Made by a program: the position numbers and the translations under genes
From: Siphonodentalium dalli
Taxonomy: Eukaryota; Mollusca; Scaphopoda; Gadilida; Siphonodentaliidae
DNA: 64,000 nucleotides
Direction: 5' to 3'
NCBI GenBank assembly: GCA_032622095.1
Contig: CP136068.1
Coordinates: forward strand, 125,369,989-125,433,988
The notes under the pieces: generated by a model
Seen by the model: only the letters and a program-made list of their open reading frames with translations
Database searches by the model: none
What the model was told of the DNA's origin: nothing
Shown: piece by piece, positions 11,947-23,832 of the stretch
Numbering within the stretch: the first letter of the stretch is position 1
How the letters are laid out: each line of letters begins with the position of its first letter

Positions 11947-12211
11947 TTAACTCTTCCATGACTGGAGCTGTCTGAACTTTTGCAAAAGCCCTGTGCCAAT
12001 GCATTCTCTAATATATGCGAGGCTCCCATAGGGAGCCTCGCATATATAAGATTATTTATTGGCCTAACAATATTTACTTTGTCCTTTTAAGCCAGTGCAT
12101 TGTCTTATATATAAGCGAGGCACCCTATGGGAGACTCGCATATATAAGAGAATACACTGACACGTGATTTTTAATGCTGCACTAGCGCGGCTCCCGTCAC
12201 GAAAGGGTTAA
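11947..12211. mobile_element. piggyBac-type MITE, copy B
   Basis: A 265-bp element between TTAA at 11947-11950 and TTAA at 12208-12211. The left end is ttaactcttccatgactgga and the right end ctcccgtcacgaaagggtta(a). Internal palindromes (gcgaggctcccatagggagc and a second gcgaggcaccctatgggaga) could form two strong hairpins. It is the same family as 385-641, inverted. Confidence 0.75.
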
Positions 12212-12413
12212 TTCCTTTTGAATTGTTTCAGGCTAACCAACGAATATCTTATGTGTTCTAAAAATAGGACGCGTTGACTTGCGTCGTTCGACGATACAAA
12301 TACATTTTAGCTGAAACTAGACCTGATCAACATCGGAGTCCAGGAACGCCACCATCGTATTCTGGTCTCGTGTTAGACCATGCCATGAATACTACCCTGT
12401 CTACGCCCGTAGA

Positions 12414-13022
12414 CTACACTCTTAAAACGACTGTGTGGTAGAACCACACAGTTACCACACAGTTTGTGTAGCCATTTGATCGACAACAACATTGTGTGGT
12501 GAATTGTGTGGCAAATGACCACACATCTGTTGTGTGGTGGTGGCGAACATACTGTGTGGATCGACCAAAACAACTTGTTCTTTGTAGACACACATTAAAT
12601 GTGTGCTAAGTTGCGCACAAGAATGTGTGGATGCAGATGAAAAGTTTATGTGTGGTTACTGACCTACAAAGTTGTGTAGTTGACACACACAAAGATGTTT
12701 GGGTCCAGCACATTTATTTGTTCGTTGAATGGACACAAATATGTTTGCACTAAGGAAACAATATGTTCGCCGCTACCACACACGTTTGTGTTGTTGTTGG
12801 GCGAGACTACACATATGTGTTAATCACATGCGTACACATTTGTGTGGTTGATCCAAACAATAGTGTTCACCGCCATTACACTATTTTGTATTGTTCTTGT
12901 ACACAATGCTGTTGGGCAAGACAACACATATGTGTTCATTACATCTGTACAAAAGAGTGTGGTCGATCCAAACAATAGGCTGCTAATCCTGCAAAAAAAA
13001 AATCATATTCAACGAAGAGTGT
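12414..13022. mobile_element. Word-array element, ACCACACA/TGTGTGGT type
   Basis: It opens with the same 15 bases as the 11202 element, then carries dozens of gtgtggt, accacac and acacatatgtgt words in both orientations. The right end is uncertain; cgaagagtgt near 13010-13020 is a candidate inverse of the start. The open frames across it are rich in Cys, His and Val because of the words and are not genes. Confidence 0.55.
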
Positions 13023-13029
13023 TTACCGA

Positions 13030-14340
13030 TATTTATTGGCCAAACATATAGTTCGGCTATCGTTGGACCTTTTTTCCCCGCCATACATATGAAATGTTAT
13101 AGTCTACTGATGATTGACGTGCTGCGCTGGACGTTTTCGAATATTAACTTATCAAACAGCAAACATGCATATCCCGGGGGTCCGCGGCCTTCTTTTGTGT
13201 ACACAGCAGAAATCGTGATTGTCGAATGATATAGTATAGCTATAGTCTTTAATTTCAATAATACAAAGACACAAAACAAACAGACGTTTAACACATTCAC
13301 GTAATATTTTGGTCATCCTTTAAACTATAAGCGTGCATGTTTCAGTTCCATTAATGGGTTTCACATCAATAACTAGAATTTTCCTTCAACTTGAATGTAT
13401 TGGAACAATTCGAAAGTCAGTCTCTGCTATATATACATATATATTGCTACTGGTTGGCTGTCTTACATCAGACTCACCCTCACGTGTGTAGAAGAACAAG
13501 CTCTAAAACTAACTGAAGCTTTCTGAGATCCCTTGAACTATACAAGAAAATTAAGGGCTCCAAAGAGGATAGTCTTTTTGAATGTAATCGCCTCTTGCAC
13601 AGAAACCAAATTACAGCACATGACATCATATGTATACCAAAATCATTGATTGTGGAATTTGTGTCTAACTCATACATTCCACCGTGGTTCTTGGTTGGTT
13701 GATTATAGTTTATCTGCGTCGTTGCCAAGGCAGCCTTGTCCATATCTTGTTATTTACATCGACGTTACACCGCGTGACCGCCATGATTTCACCATTGAAC
13801 CTGTAAGCAGAGAAGTTATTTTGTTTATAACATGCCATTGGGAATATTATTTACAGTATACATTGTATGTACATCTATAACAGTATTATCATTCATACAT
13901 TAAAGAGCGCATTTTCAGAAAGGAATATAGTTTTTGAATGATACTAAATATATACATGTACTACTCATTATAGCTTCACATAATGAATGTTCGGACAATT
14001 TATAAATATATTTTACTTTATCTATATGGCCAGATCGATGCCTCATTAAGCGCAATCTTGACACGGGAAATTTGCAATTTTACATAAGGAATTGTAGCTA
14101 TATATAACACAATACATTCATAGCCCCCCCACCCCTTTTTTTATAGTATAAACGATAACTCTTCACCATGTACGTCACTTAGTCCAAATGCTAATAATAC
14201 TTTAATGACACATCTCACTATTCTGCAGTATTTATAATTTTAGATTATTTCTAAGTTCATTATTTGCTATGACATTTATTGAATGACATAATATTCTTCA
14301 CAATTTAAAGTTTTGGACACAAACGGTGGCTACATATGTA
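13030..14340. other. No recognisable feature
   Basis: AT-rich sequence with short chance frames only. I found no repeat, splice-bounded exon or RNA gene that I can support. Confidence 0.5.
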
Positions 14341-14357
14341 TTAGATATACGACATCA

Positions 14358-14375
14358 CCCCCCCCCCCCCCCCCC
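14358..14375. repeat. Poly-C tract
   Basis: Eighteen consecutive C. A G15 run with a G8 extension (14738-14761) lies ~380 bp away on the same strand. The two tracts could pair or be assembly-prone. Confidence 0.95.
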
Positions 14376-14737
14376 GGGCCCCTCCCTCGGTAACCAAATT
14401 TACGCAAGTTATACATAGCAGAGGAGCCAAATTATGCATGTTAATTTTTCACATCCTCTTGGTAAACCACCAATATAATTGACAAATAAATACCCCACCC
14501 ACCCACCCAACAATTTGTTTCCCTTGGTACATTGATCGTCCATTGTGGTATTTCAAGGTTTATTGCAACAGTGATGCTCATCATATTCAAATTAAATTAA
14601 TTTGAAACACCAATTTCACACATTTTGTGTGATTCCGGGTGCCTCATGTCATATAGAACTTCGTAGTATGCGACTAGGGCATTTCAGTGACAGCCACAAG
14701 TCTCATTCATGGACGCGGCTCAGTGGTCGCCGTTGAT

Positions 14738-14768
14738 GGGGGGGGGGGGGGGAGGGGGGGGCGTGGGG
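14738..14768. repeat. Poly-G tract
   Basis: G15, then A, then G8, then cgtgggg. Tract length in such runs is often unreliable in assemblies. Confidence 0.95.
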
Positions 14769-14859
14769 TGTCCACATTCAAATGTCGAAGTACACCCCAC
14801 CATCCCCCTTGAACCATATTTGTAGAATTATATTTGCACACCCCCCTCTCGTTCTGAAT

Positions 14860-15135
14860 TTTCCAATTGGTACCTCAAGCTTTCGAACTATTAGAATTTC
14901 CAACCAAATGGAAGTCTTCCACCCGATGGCCATTTGAGGCCATTTTTGTTTTACCAAAAGTAGAAAAATATGCTAGTTTGTCTAAAAAAAACTAAAAATT
15001 TCCCACTAATTACTGGTTGAAAAATCAAACAAAGAGAACAATTTCAACCTATTATAATGCATGTGGTGTAAAACTTGTAACTTTGCGTCAGGCATGAAAT
15101 TTCCAACTGTTGGAATTTTTAGTAAATTTTACCGA
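14860..15135. repeat. Dispersed repeat, copy 1 of 3
   Basis: Shares ttccaattggtacctcaa, a tggccatt-like block, agtagaaaaatatgc, caatttcaacctatt and atgaaatttccaactgttg with 21500-21735, and its first part with 29545-29625. Probably a dead transposon whose ends I cannot define; each copy has C-rich DNA beside it. Confidence 0.5.
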
Positions 15136-15789
15136 GGTTTGGGATAGGGTTATAGACACACCCTTCCCAATATCCGCCCTGTCGCCACGTCACTGGTCTC
15201 AGTATATATTTCCTCTCATCTGCATTCCATATAAACACAAAAAATGTCGTTACTTTATCAACATGAGAACCTTACCGTGCAAAATAATAAAATTGTGGTT
15301 CTGGTTTAAAGCACGCTGTATAATATATAGTGTGTATGTGATGAACACACATTTGTTCAGTAAATGTCTTCACCACACAGTTGAATTTGTCAATTTACAT
15401 AAAGACAATTTTCGAGCAGGTTTTGTGCTTCGGAAAGATGTGTATCATATATACTACAGAAACAACAGATAAACCCAGATAAACGCACAACTCTAAAATG
15501 TAAATATATGACTATGCGACAGGGAATTGATGAATCAGAAAATCCAAATCAAGTTTATTATTTCGTTCAATCATGTTTTATACAAAAAAGATACGGAAAT
15601 TCTCACAAAGGTGAATATCTTGCCAATTTAAATATAATCTTACCTTAACTATAGAAATAATCGAAGAGACCGACCAATATATCGAATTTCGAGATCCACC
15701 ACAATCAACAAGACTCCATGTGTACACTTTACGGCAGCCTGTGAGCCTGTACGAAACAACGACGAGCGCGTGACCACCACGTGAAATTT

Positions 15790-15954
15790 AAAAAAACCGA
15801 CGTCACATACAAATATGTGTGGTGATGTACACATATATGTGTGGATATTGGGTGATACACACATATGTGTGTATTGTGTACACATTTATGTTCAGATAAT
15901 GCCTCCACACAGTCATTGTGTGGAAGCTGCCACACAGTCCTTTTTACAGTGTAG
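15790..15954. mobile_element. Word-array element, ACACATATGTGTG type
   Basis: Multiple acacatatgtgtg and ccacacagtcattgtgtgg palindromes close with cctttttacagtgtag, which resembles the inverse of the ctacactcttaaaac start of the 11202 and 12414 elements. The left boundary is unclear (near 15640-15790). The reverse-strand frames are made of these words. Confidence 0.5.
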
Positions 15955-16118
15955 AGATCATATTCTATCAGTTAAAATCTTTGAAACCTTTTGATGATCT
16001 GACAGGGCAGTTTATGACATCGAACAAACAGTCAAGCTACTATATAATACATTTTGAGTTGACAATGTTCGTTAGTAATTTATTCCATAGTATAGGTGAG
16101 GATCCCTGCTCGATGTAG

Positions 16119-16440
16119 AATGATTTGGGGGACTTTGTTGAGTTGATGTAGATGTGTATCGCTTACAATCATGGAAGTTTTCCCGGCTAATCAATTAAAT
16201 GTTTATAGCAATATCGATTCACAAAAGTCACAATAAATATGCAACCTCGAGTTATGATCGATGGTATAGCTAATTAAGGTACGATGAAATAGCCTTTTAA
16301 GGAACAAGTGTTAACAAAGACATTTATTCCCTGTGTTGTTTATTCATTGTTAGAAAGTTCCCCGTAAAGCAGGTCAGAACATCAAATAGTTCGCAGGTTT
16401 TGATTGGTTGGAATGTGATCTCTACTGACGTATTTAATTA
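16119..16440 (+). repeat. Copy of the satellite-associated dispersed element (element E)
   Basis: From ttcacaaaagtcacaa to gtgatctctactgacgta this matches the unique segment after each satellite block (49670-49875 and 54480-54687), sharing gaacaagtgttaacaaa, tttattcattgttagaaagt and tccccg...aacatcaaa. Upstream, gcttacaatcatggaagttt and ggctaatcaattaaatg recur at 22691-22744. This shows that the satellite's neighbour is an interspersed repeat. Confidence 0.75.
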
Positions 16441-16469
16441 CTTCTGGTATAGCATATAGAATACTAGCA

Positions 16470-16615
16470 GGGTTACCCGGCGTTGCCCAGGTTAAAGTGA
16501 TGTGAAACCCTCTGTTTTTTGTGGATATATGGTGGGAATAGAGGATACTATTGTTCAAAGTATTACACATATTCTCATAAATTATATGTCCAAATAGCAT
16601 CACAAAACATGATTC
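16470..16615. repeat. Dispersed repeat starting ctagcagggttacccggcg
   Basis: ttaaagtgatgtgaaaccctc, a tgttcaaagta block and ccaaat...catcac recur at 28300-28430 with moderate divergence. The ttacccggcgttgcc motif is common at retroelement junctions, but I cannot assign the family. Confidence 0.45.
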
Positions 16616-16681
16616 TTACACATGGAATATAAGTAGTAGCTCACCTTGTCGGATCAGAGTGATTGTCATTTTGTTTATCGC

Positions 16682-17760
16682 GATAGGATAGGATAGGATA
16701 GGATATTTTATTTCAATATACACATATTAATGCATAATACATTTGACAAATATTATATTGTATATTCGAGGGGGTGGCATAGTCAGGCTAGACTGTCTTA
16801 CTGCCACCCCATTAAAGATGAAAAGATGTTACGATAGATTTCTTGTACAATGCACGGCTATATAATTATGTATCATACAATGGTTGCATTTAACTGGATT
16901 ATATACATGGAGGGTATACGTCTAGATAAATCGCTTAATGGTTACTCGATGGTTTGTCTCTTTCTTGTCGGTGGGATGTTCCTTGGCAGTCGAGTAGGAA
17001 TGTGCTGAGTGAGGTTGTGTATTGCGATATAGGGGAAGTCACTTATCGACGAGCTACCACACAGTCGGGACATCTTTGATTGTTGCATTTAATTGTTGCA
17101 GCATATTTTTTAATGCAATCGGCATGTAAACGCCGTTTGAATGTGTGTCTAGTTTGGTATGATGTAAATTCGTTATCTAAGTTGTTCCATATAGTTGGAT
17201 AAGAATGGAATGGTAGTTGTTGGGACCAAGATGTTCTTGGTTTAAAACAAAACAGTGGGTGCTTTTGCCGGGTGTCTGGTCCGGTTTTGCGTTTGGTAAA
17301 CATGTCGGTGAATGATTCTATTAAGCGCACATGATACCAATCATGCATGAAAACAACCGCTTGTACTTTGTGGATGTCGTAGATTTTGAGTATATTTTCT
17401 TTTTTAAAAAGAGGTTCTGTGTGGCTTCTATATTTCTTATTACATAAAACTCGTATCGCGCGTTTTTGAAGCATGAAAATTTATTTTGACCACAGGGACG
17501 TGTCCCCATATTTGAACACCGTAGACAAGATGGCTTTGTATTAGAGCATAATATAATGTTTTAAGTGCGCTACCAGGAAAAAAGTGTTTAACTTTATTGA
17601 TGTGATATATATGGCATTCACCATTTTAGAACAAACAGAGGACACATGTTTTTTGAAAGTCAGGTTTTCATCTATATGGATTCCTAAGAATTTTGTGGAG
17701 GATTCGTGCTAAAGATTCCCTATCTTGTTTAGTTCCGTATTATTTAAGTAAACCTTTATA
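16682..17760 (-). mobile_element. LINE remnant (CR1/L2/Jockey-like) with 3' end
   Basis: Reading the - strand from ~17760: RT C-terminal region KFLGIHIDENLTFKKHVSS, then a segment equivalent to ALIQSHLVYGVQIWG in another frame, then the 143-codon frame 17474-17043 starting LQKRAIRVLCNKKYRSHTE and ending in a Cys-rich CNNQRCPDC. At least one frameshift near 17470-17560 breaks the ORF. The 3' UTR ends in a nested hairpin (16770-16810) and a (GGATA)n tail at 16682-16704. Such elements reverse-transcribe their own RNA at the target; this copy is inactive and the RT catalytic motif is missing. Confidence 0.85.
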
Positions 17761-18465
17761 AAGTTCCATTTGTCATCATTGTTATCTGGGTGTATTAGCA
17801 TATTAATTAGCGAATTAGCGATTATTCCGTCCCACCAATAAAGAACTATTTATTTATTTACAACTGCGTATACTTCAGACGTTATAACATGAACATCATA
17901 AACACATTAGTTCGCAAAAATAAAAGACGACAATTGGGTTTTACATAGAGATGTATACAGCCAATCTAGTGTGTTTGACTAAGATTTTGATGACACCTGG
18001 TTATCATATATCCATGAAGATATAGATGTTTTAAAGAAATGTCCAGGTGCTCCTCTGTTCATTGTGCTATATTCTGGCTAATTATTCTCAGTTTAAAAGA
18101 AATGTTGCCATGCAACTATATCAGCTACACGTTCCCGACACATAGCGAGATTTTGAGTTGTTTATGTTAGGCGATGAGTATGTTCTAACAAATGAAAGAT
18201 ATCCTCTGTATATTGGGCAGATACAACCTTGTCAGATGTCAGTATTGGAGGATCATGACAAGTCATGTGCCACTGACCCGTTTTCTTTTATCTCAGAAGA
18301 AATTATACATGACGGCACACTGTGACCACTATTGTTGAACAGGCCTTCTATACAATCCATATCTCTTGTAACTTTTTTTATGGAAATTATGTTGAATGGG
18401 GCAGTCACAATTGTGTTGTAATATTAACATGAGCTATTCTAATATTTTAACATGCACCAAATGTT

Positions 18466-20665
18466 ATCTTCCTCGTAAAAAGTTACCACTGTTAGAACGC
18501 CTTGGTGCCATCTCAAGTGTACCCCGTGAAGTTATATATAGAACACATACAGACATACATATATTTGCAAATATATCTAGGCACCAAATGTGACGTTTAT
18601 AACACGCTCAATATGATTCCTCGTATCATTTGAGAAGAATGTGTATGAATTTGATGTTAGTTGGCACTAAACATATTTCTATCAGTTGTGGTGACCGCCC
18701 GTCCCTATTTCAGACTCAAGCGGCGCCACATTTGACATCATTAAACCACAAAATTAGACTCATTATGGAGATGAATATATATAAAACAATGGCAAGTATA
18801 CAAATTTGTATCCCATTTAGGGTCCCCATATCTCCCACCCAAACGGTACCAATTTGGCGTATTTAAACCACAAGATAAGATTACTCGTATCACGGAGAAA
18901 AATATGTATCAGTCTGGTGGAAATCTAAACATATTGTTTATCTATGTTTGTGTCTCTCTCACCCTATGTGGAGCCCTCTCTCTCTCGAGTGGCACCATTT
19001 TTGACATCTTTAAACCACACAATTAGACTCCCGATATCACGGAGATAAATATGTATTAGTTTGGTGCTAATCGGCGACTAAACAATTTTTTTTATATATC
19101 AAATTTAGTGCCCACCACACACCCACACCATCTCTCACACAAACAGCACCAATATAGCGTCTTTAACTGACATGATTTGATTCCTCGTATCATGGATAAG
19201 AATGTGCAGCAATTTGGTGGAAATTGGGGCTAAAATTATTTGTATCAATGTTGGTGCCCCTCTCCATTTCAGTGCACCCCTGAATCGAATGATGCCACGT
19301 TTGACACCTTTAAGCCACCCCATTAGACACCAGGTCCTCATACCGTGTGGATGATTTTGTATAAGTATTTGTATACAATTGTCGAGTATACAAATTTGTA
19401 TGAAATTTATGGCCCCCATATCTCTCATCCAAACGGCACAAATTTGGCTTTTCTAAACCACACGATTAGATTTGTCGTACCACGGAGAATATGAATCAAT
19501 CTGGTGGAAATCAGCGCTAAAAATATTGTTCATCGTGTTTGTGTTCCTCTTACCCTCCATGAATCCTGACTTGAATGGTCCCACTTGTGACAGATTGTGA
19601 CATCCCTAAACCACACAATGAGACTCCTGATATCATGGAGATAATTATTGATAAGTTTGGTAAACCAATTTTGATCAAATTTAGTGCCCACTAACCCCCA
19701 TCTCTCACCCAAACAGCACCAACATGGCGTCTTTAAATCACACGATTAGACTCCTCGTATCATGGATAAGAATGCATATCATTTGTTGGAAATTGGCGCT
19801 AAAATTATTGCGTATCAATTTTGGTGCCCCTCTGCCTTTCAGTTCAAAACTGACTCGAATAACGCCACTTTTGACAGATTTAAGCCACACCATTAGACTC
19901 CTCATACCATGGGGATGATATTGAAAAAGTGTGGTGGCAATCGGCGACTAAGCACATTCTTATCAAATTGAAAATGCCCCTCCCACAATCTTTTATCCAA
20001 ACGACAGATTGGAGTCTTTAAATTGCACAATTAGATTGCTTGTATCATGGAGAAGAATATATATCAATTTGGTGGAAATCGCCGCTAAAATTAGTTTTAT
20101 TAATTTTGGCCCCCATCTCCCGTTCCGTGCAACCCTGACGCGAATGATGCCACGTTTGACATATTTAAACAACACTATTAGATTCTTCATATCATGGGCA
20201 TGATTATATAAAAGTTTCGTGGCAATCGGAGGCAACATTTTTTCTACCCCTCCCCCTTTTCTGTCCCTGACAACGGCGTCACTATAGAAAGTTCTAACCC
20301 ACACCATTATCAAAAGTTACCCCTAGTATACCGTTTTGTGACATCTAGATGGTCCCTCGGCGCTAAACTTAGTTGATCAATTTTTGGTGCCGCTCTCCCC
20401 TTCCGTGCATCCCTGACTCGAACGGCGCCACTCTTGACATATTTAAACCACACCATCAGATTCTTTATATCATGTGGATGATTATATATAAGTTTTGTGG
20501 CAATCGGCGACAATTTTTTTTCTGCCCCTTCCCCTTTTCTGCCTTTGACAACAACGGCGTCATTTTAGAAAATACTAACTCTCACCATTATCTTTCTCGT
20601 AAAAAGTTATCCCTAGTCGACCCATTTGGTGCCATCTAGATGGTCCCCTGTGGATTTCTATAGAA
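18466..20665. repeat. Degenerate ~145-bp tandem array, about 14 units
   Basis: The landmark tttaaaccacaccattagac recurs near 18742, 18866, 19010, 19161, 19311, 19455, 19605, 19732, 19880, 20023, 20168, 20290, 20445 and 20575. Spacing is mostly 143-151 with occasional 122-130. Alternate units resemble each other more (atcatggagaagaatatgta against ccatggggatgat), giving a dimeric ~290-bp period. Both outer edges carry tcgtaaaaagtta and a gaacaca...cagacatacat-like block followed by gcaaatatat, i.e. long direct repeats at the two ends. No protein coding. Confidence 0.75.
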
Positions 20666-20691
20666 CACAGACAGACAGACAGACATTCGCA

Positions 20692-20713
20692 AATATATAT
20701 ATATATATATAGC

Positions 20714-20742
<29 letters not shown>
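20692..20742. repeat. (AT)n microsatellite after (ACAG)n
   Basis: acagacagacagacattcgc leads into ~45 bases of AT repeats. A diverged version of the same tail is at 18541-18580, so it probably belongs to a retroelement or array end. Confidence 0.9.
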
Positions 20743-20745
<3 letters not shown>

Positions 20746-21016
20746 GCTAGTGTCGTCGCTTAAACGGTTTATGTGTGTGAGGGGGGTTTGAGATCTATTG
20801 GGCGATGCTCTGCCGAGTCCAATATATGCCAAATCCCCCGAGCGGACATATAGGGTGCATTTACACTGATATAGAACTGTATACAGATATGTATGAAGTC
20901 ACGTGTCGCGCATCACTGTGATCACAATATGATTACTAATAGTGAACGCGCGCTGATCAGTACTCTAGTAATTGGCAATTCACTACGAGTCGTTTCAGTT
21001 TAGGCCAGACATAAAA

Positions 21017-21049
21017 ATGGATCTACCATCAGCAGACAACAGCGATATG
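21017..21049 (+). CDS. Candidate short first coding exon
   Basis: ATG in a good context (ataaaaATGG) opens 11 codons, MDLPSADNSDM, ending at a GTATGT donor. No downstream exon was identified. It may be chance; it is listed because start context and donor coincide in a stretch that is not repetitive. Confidence 0.2.
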
Positions 21050-21299
21050 GTATGTGCCGCATGTATTTAAAGTGTATCCTTATACCACTTGACAATGGTT
21101 CGAAGAAAGAATGAAAATCGCACAGGAATATACAATAAACAACAGTATACACAAATAGAGGCTAGAGAGCACACATATATCTTTAGATGGAGATTCACCA
21201 ATATTTAGGATTTCAGGTGATCAACTATATATATATATATATATAGGCCTCCTGTTTGACATCATCTGGGGCATACTGGGCGGTGGTCATTTTGGATCT

Positions 21300-21740
21300 G
21301 TATGGAATGGGTATCCAATCTACAACACCCTTTATTTGACCAAATGTAGTAAAATTTCCAACTGATGACAATTTCAATGACAATGTTGACCAAATGTAGG
21401 ACAATATTGTTTTATTAAATTAACTAGCAGTTTTTGACTGGCCACGGGGAGGGATCAGGACACAATCTTTCCAAGTGTCTGACATTTCCAACCTGACACC
21501 CGCCCCCATGATAAGGTTGGAAAATTTCCAGCTGATGGCCATTCCAGCCCAATTTTTTTTTATAAAAGTAGGAGATTATGCAAATATTGGTCCGAAAACA
21601 ATAACTCCCCCCCCCCAATAAAATGTTTGAAAATCAAACTACAAGATCATTTTCAACCTATTGTTGGTTTGGAAATTACAGCTAATGTCGTGTCAGGTAT
21701 GAAATTTCCAACTGTTGAAAATTGTGACCAAAGTTGCCAC
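21300..21740. repeat. Dispersed repeat, copy 2 of 3
   Basis: Partner of 14860-15135: gatggccattcc, tttataaaagtaggagatta, tttcaacctattg and atgaaatttccaactgttg all recur in the same order. An internal poly-C run (21606-21616) replaces unrelated bases. The flanking 20743-21300 and 21740-22660 hold nothing that I recognise apart from the short exon candidate, a small (AT)n at about 21226 and a CRE-like tgacgtca at 22341. Confidence 0.5.
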
Positions 21741-22807
21741 GTCCCTGTCCGTGTTCAATATTCGAAATACACGGGTTGAAATGACAACGAAACTAAAACA
21801 CATTCGCCAAGCCCGAGTAACAATTAATCAAAACTGATTTGCCTGTCGCAGTGCTTCGGCGTTGACCGTGACGTATAGCGGACACGATTTTTCCTCACAC
21901 GAACTTATACCGTTTTCTTTCTGTGTGCATTTCTATATCAACCCGTTTACACTAGTCTGCGTGTAGATATATGTGCAGTTCTATAGCAATGTAAATGCAC
22001 CCTAACCGTTTAAGTGACAGCATTAGCTACATATTTTATTTATCCATCGCTCAAAACTTGCCTTTTGTGGGGGTATTCTGTCATTTTTGTAAGTTTTTCG
22101 TTCATTACTTCGATGACCGCATTACATTTATGAGGTCAAGCAAACTAATTAGTATTCATGACATGGCAAAACGAAGTGTAGCTTAGAGCGAAATAGTTCG
22201 TTAGCTTATTATACAGTTATTCTAAGCCGATCTTGTTCTGATGATTTATATAATTTTTATAGCTAAAACATATATTCTTTTACTAAAATTTGTACCAATA
22301 ACAGTGCATTATGAACGATATAAACGTTCTCAAATCCCAATGACGTCATTTAGGCCAGTTGACGACCCTAGTTACCTGCGCAATTTGAATATATAATTAC
22401 GTCATGAAAGTAGTACTAACCTAATTAAAGCTACGTTGACCTAATAAAGCTACATTGACTTAATAAACGGCTTTATGTAGTCAATAGAGGTAGGGAGTGG
22501 TGGATAAATATTGGGCATGCGAGCTTATTAAGAAACAAACTTTCAAACGCTATAGTGACTCTTCGTGGCCTTTTATATTATAAACGCCTCGATCAAACAT
22601 AATTAGTTAACACGTTTCTTAAAAATGTGTTCCACAGTAGGTGAAGGTTACAGCTCGAGATTGCGTGATTGAGTGGACTTTTTGAGCCGAATGAGATGTA
22701 AATCGCTTAAAATCGTGGAAGTTTTCGCGGCCTATCAATTAAATGGGGTTTATCATAACCCATTAACTGTACAATCCAGTACACGTCCCTCTCTCTTTGA
22801 AACCCAA

Positions 22808-23045
22808 CTCTACACTACCTTATCTCTGCTTTATTCATCTCCAAACGCTAATATAATTACCAATTTTATTCATCTTTCAGTTATTTTATTCACTCAAATT
22901 CAATTCCAGTACATCTCTCTCTGATCCCCCCCCAAAATATCTACCTATACTACCTTACCTCTGCTTTTACATATCTAAATACTATACTATATTTATCAAT
23001 TTTGTTTATCTTTCAGTTATATATTATATTCACTCAAATTCATAC
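22808..23045. repeat. Diverged ~136-bp tandem pair
   Basis: tacactaccttatctctgct, ccaattttattcatctttc and tattcactcaaattca recur in order about 136 bp later. Non-coding, pyrimidine-rich. Confidence 0.6.
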
Positions 23046-23409
23046 ACAATTATTGTTATATATTTATACACTAAGTGTTGTCATCACTAAATCCAGCATT
23101 CTGATTGGTCGGCGCCCACGTGGCTAGTTGCAGTTATTTCTCGGTGAATGCGCAACGCCTAATAACACCAAGCTAATAACACCATCGATACGTCATTAGG
23201 TTTGGAAAGACAAACGCGTAATGCCTTGGGCGCATTTTGACTCGCGCAGGATTGACTTAATACATAATCGGGTTTCAACATGAAGAGAAATTGTTCCTAT
23301 TAACTTTTGCCAAGGGTGCTATTGGGTATTTTGGGCTGATCTTGTCACGATACACTTTTCGATTTAAATATATTTACAAAAGTGGCTTTATCGCTAAATG
23401 AATATAAAT

Positions 23410-23570
23410 ATAAGGATTAACTGTCATGTGGACTATTTTGATGGAGATGTAACGGTGAGATAAGTGAACATAACTTGTATGTAAAACCCTTCGGGTTTTA
23501 CACAAGTTATGTCCACTTACCTCACCGTTACATCTCCATAAAAACAGTCCACATGACAGTTAATCCTTAT
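23410..23570. mobile_element. 161-bp foldback element
   Basis: Near-perfect inverted repeat: ataaggattaactgtcatgt at the left, acatgacagttaatccttat at the right, arms ~76 bp, with centre aaaacccttcgggtttt. The RNA or DNA could form one long hairpin. A MITE with the interior reduced to nothing is likely; no clear target-site duplication. Confidence 0.8.
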
Positions 23571-23832
23571 GTATAACCTGACGTAATTGGTTCATCCCAT
23601 CTTACGAGAAACCAGAAATATAAATATACCATAATTACATAATCATTGCTTGGTGCATAAATCTCTGAACACCTAATCATAAAAATCGACCATTTAGAAA
23701 GAAAACACTAACATGTATAAAATATAGACAAAACTATATTAACTGTTTGCAAGTTTATTTGATGCACTGTTCTCTGCTTGGACCTGTCCTGGTGGGCGGA
23801 TTGCCGTTTGCAAGACTAGTTAATATGTCAAG

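Noticed and set aside
12763-13051. Cys/Val/His-rich forward frames
   Set aside because: They are composed of the gtgtggt and acacatatgtgt words of the 12414 element.
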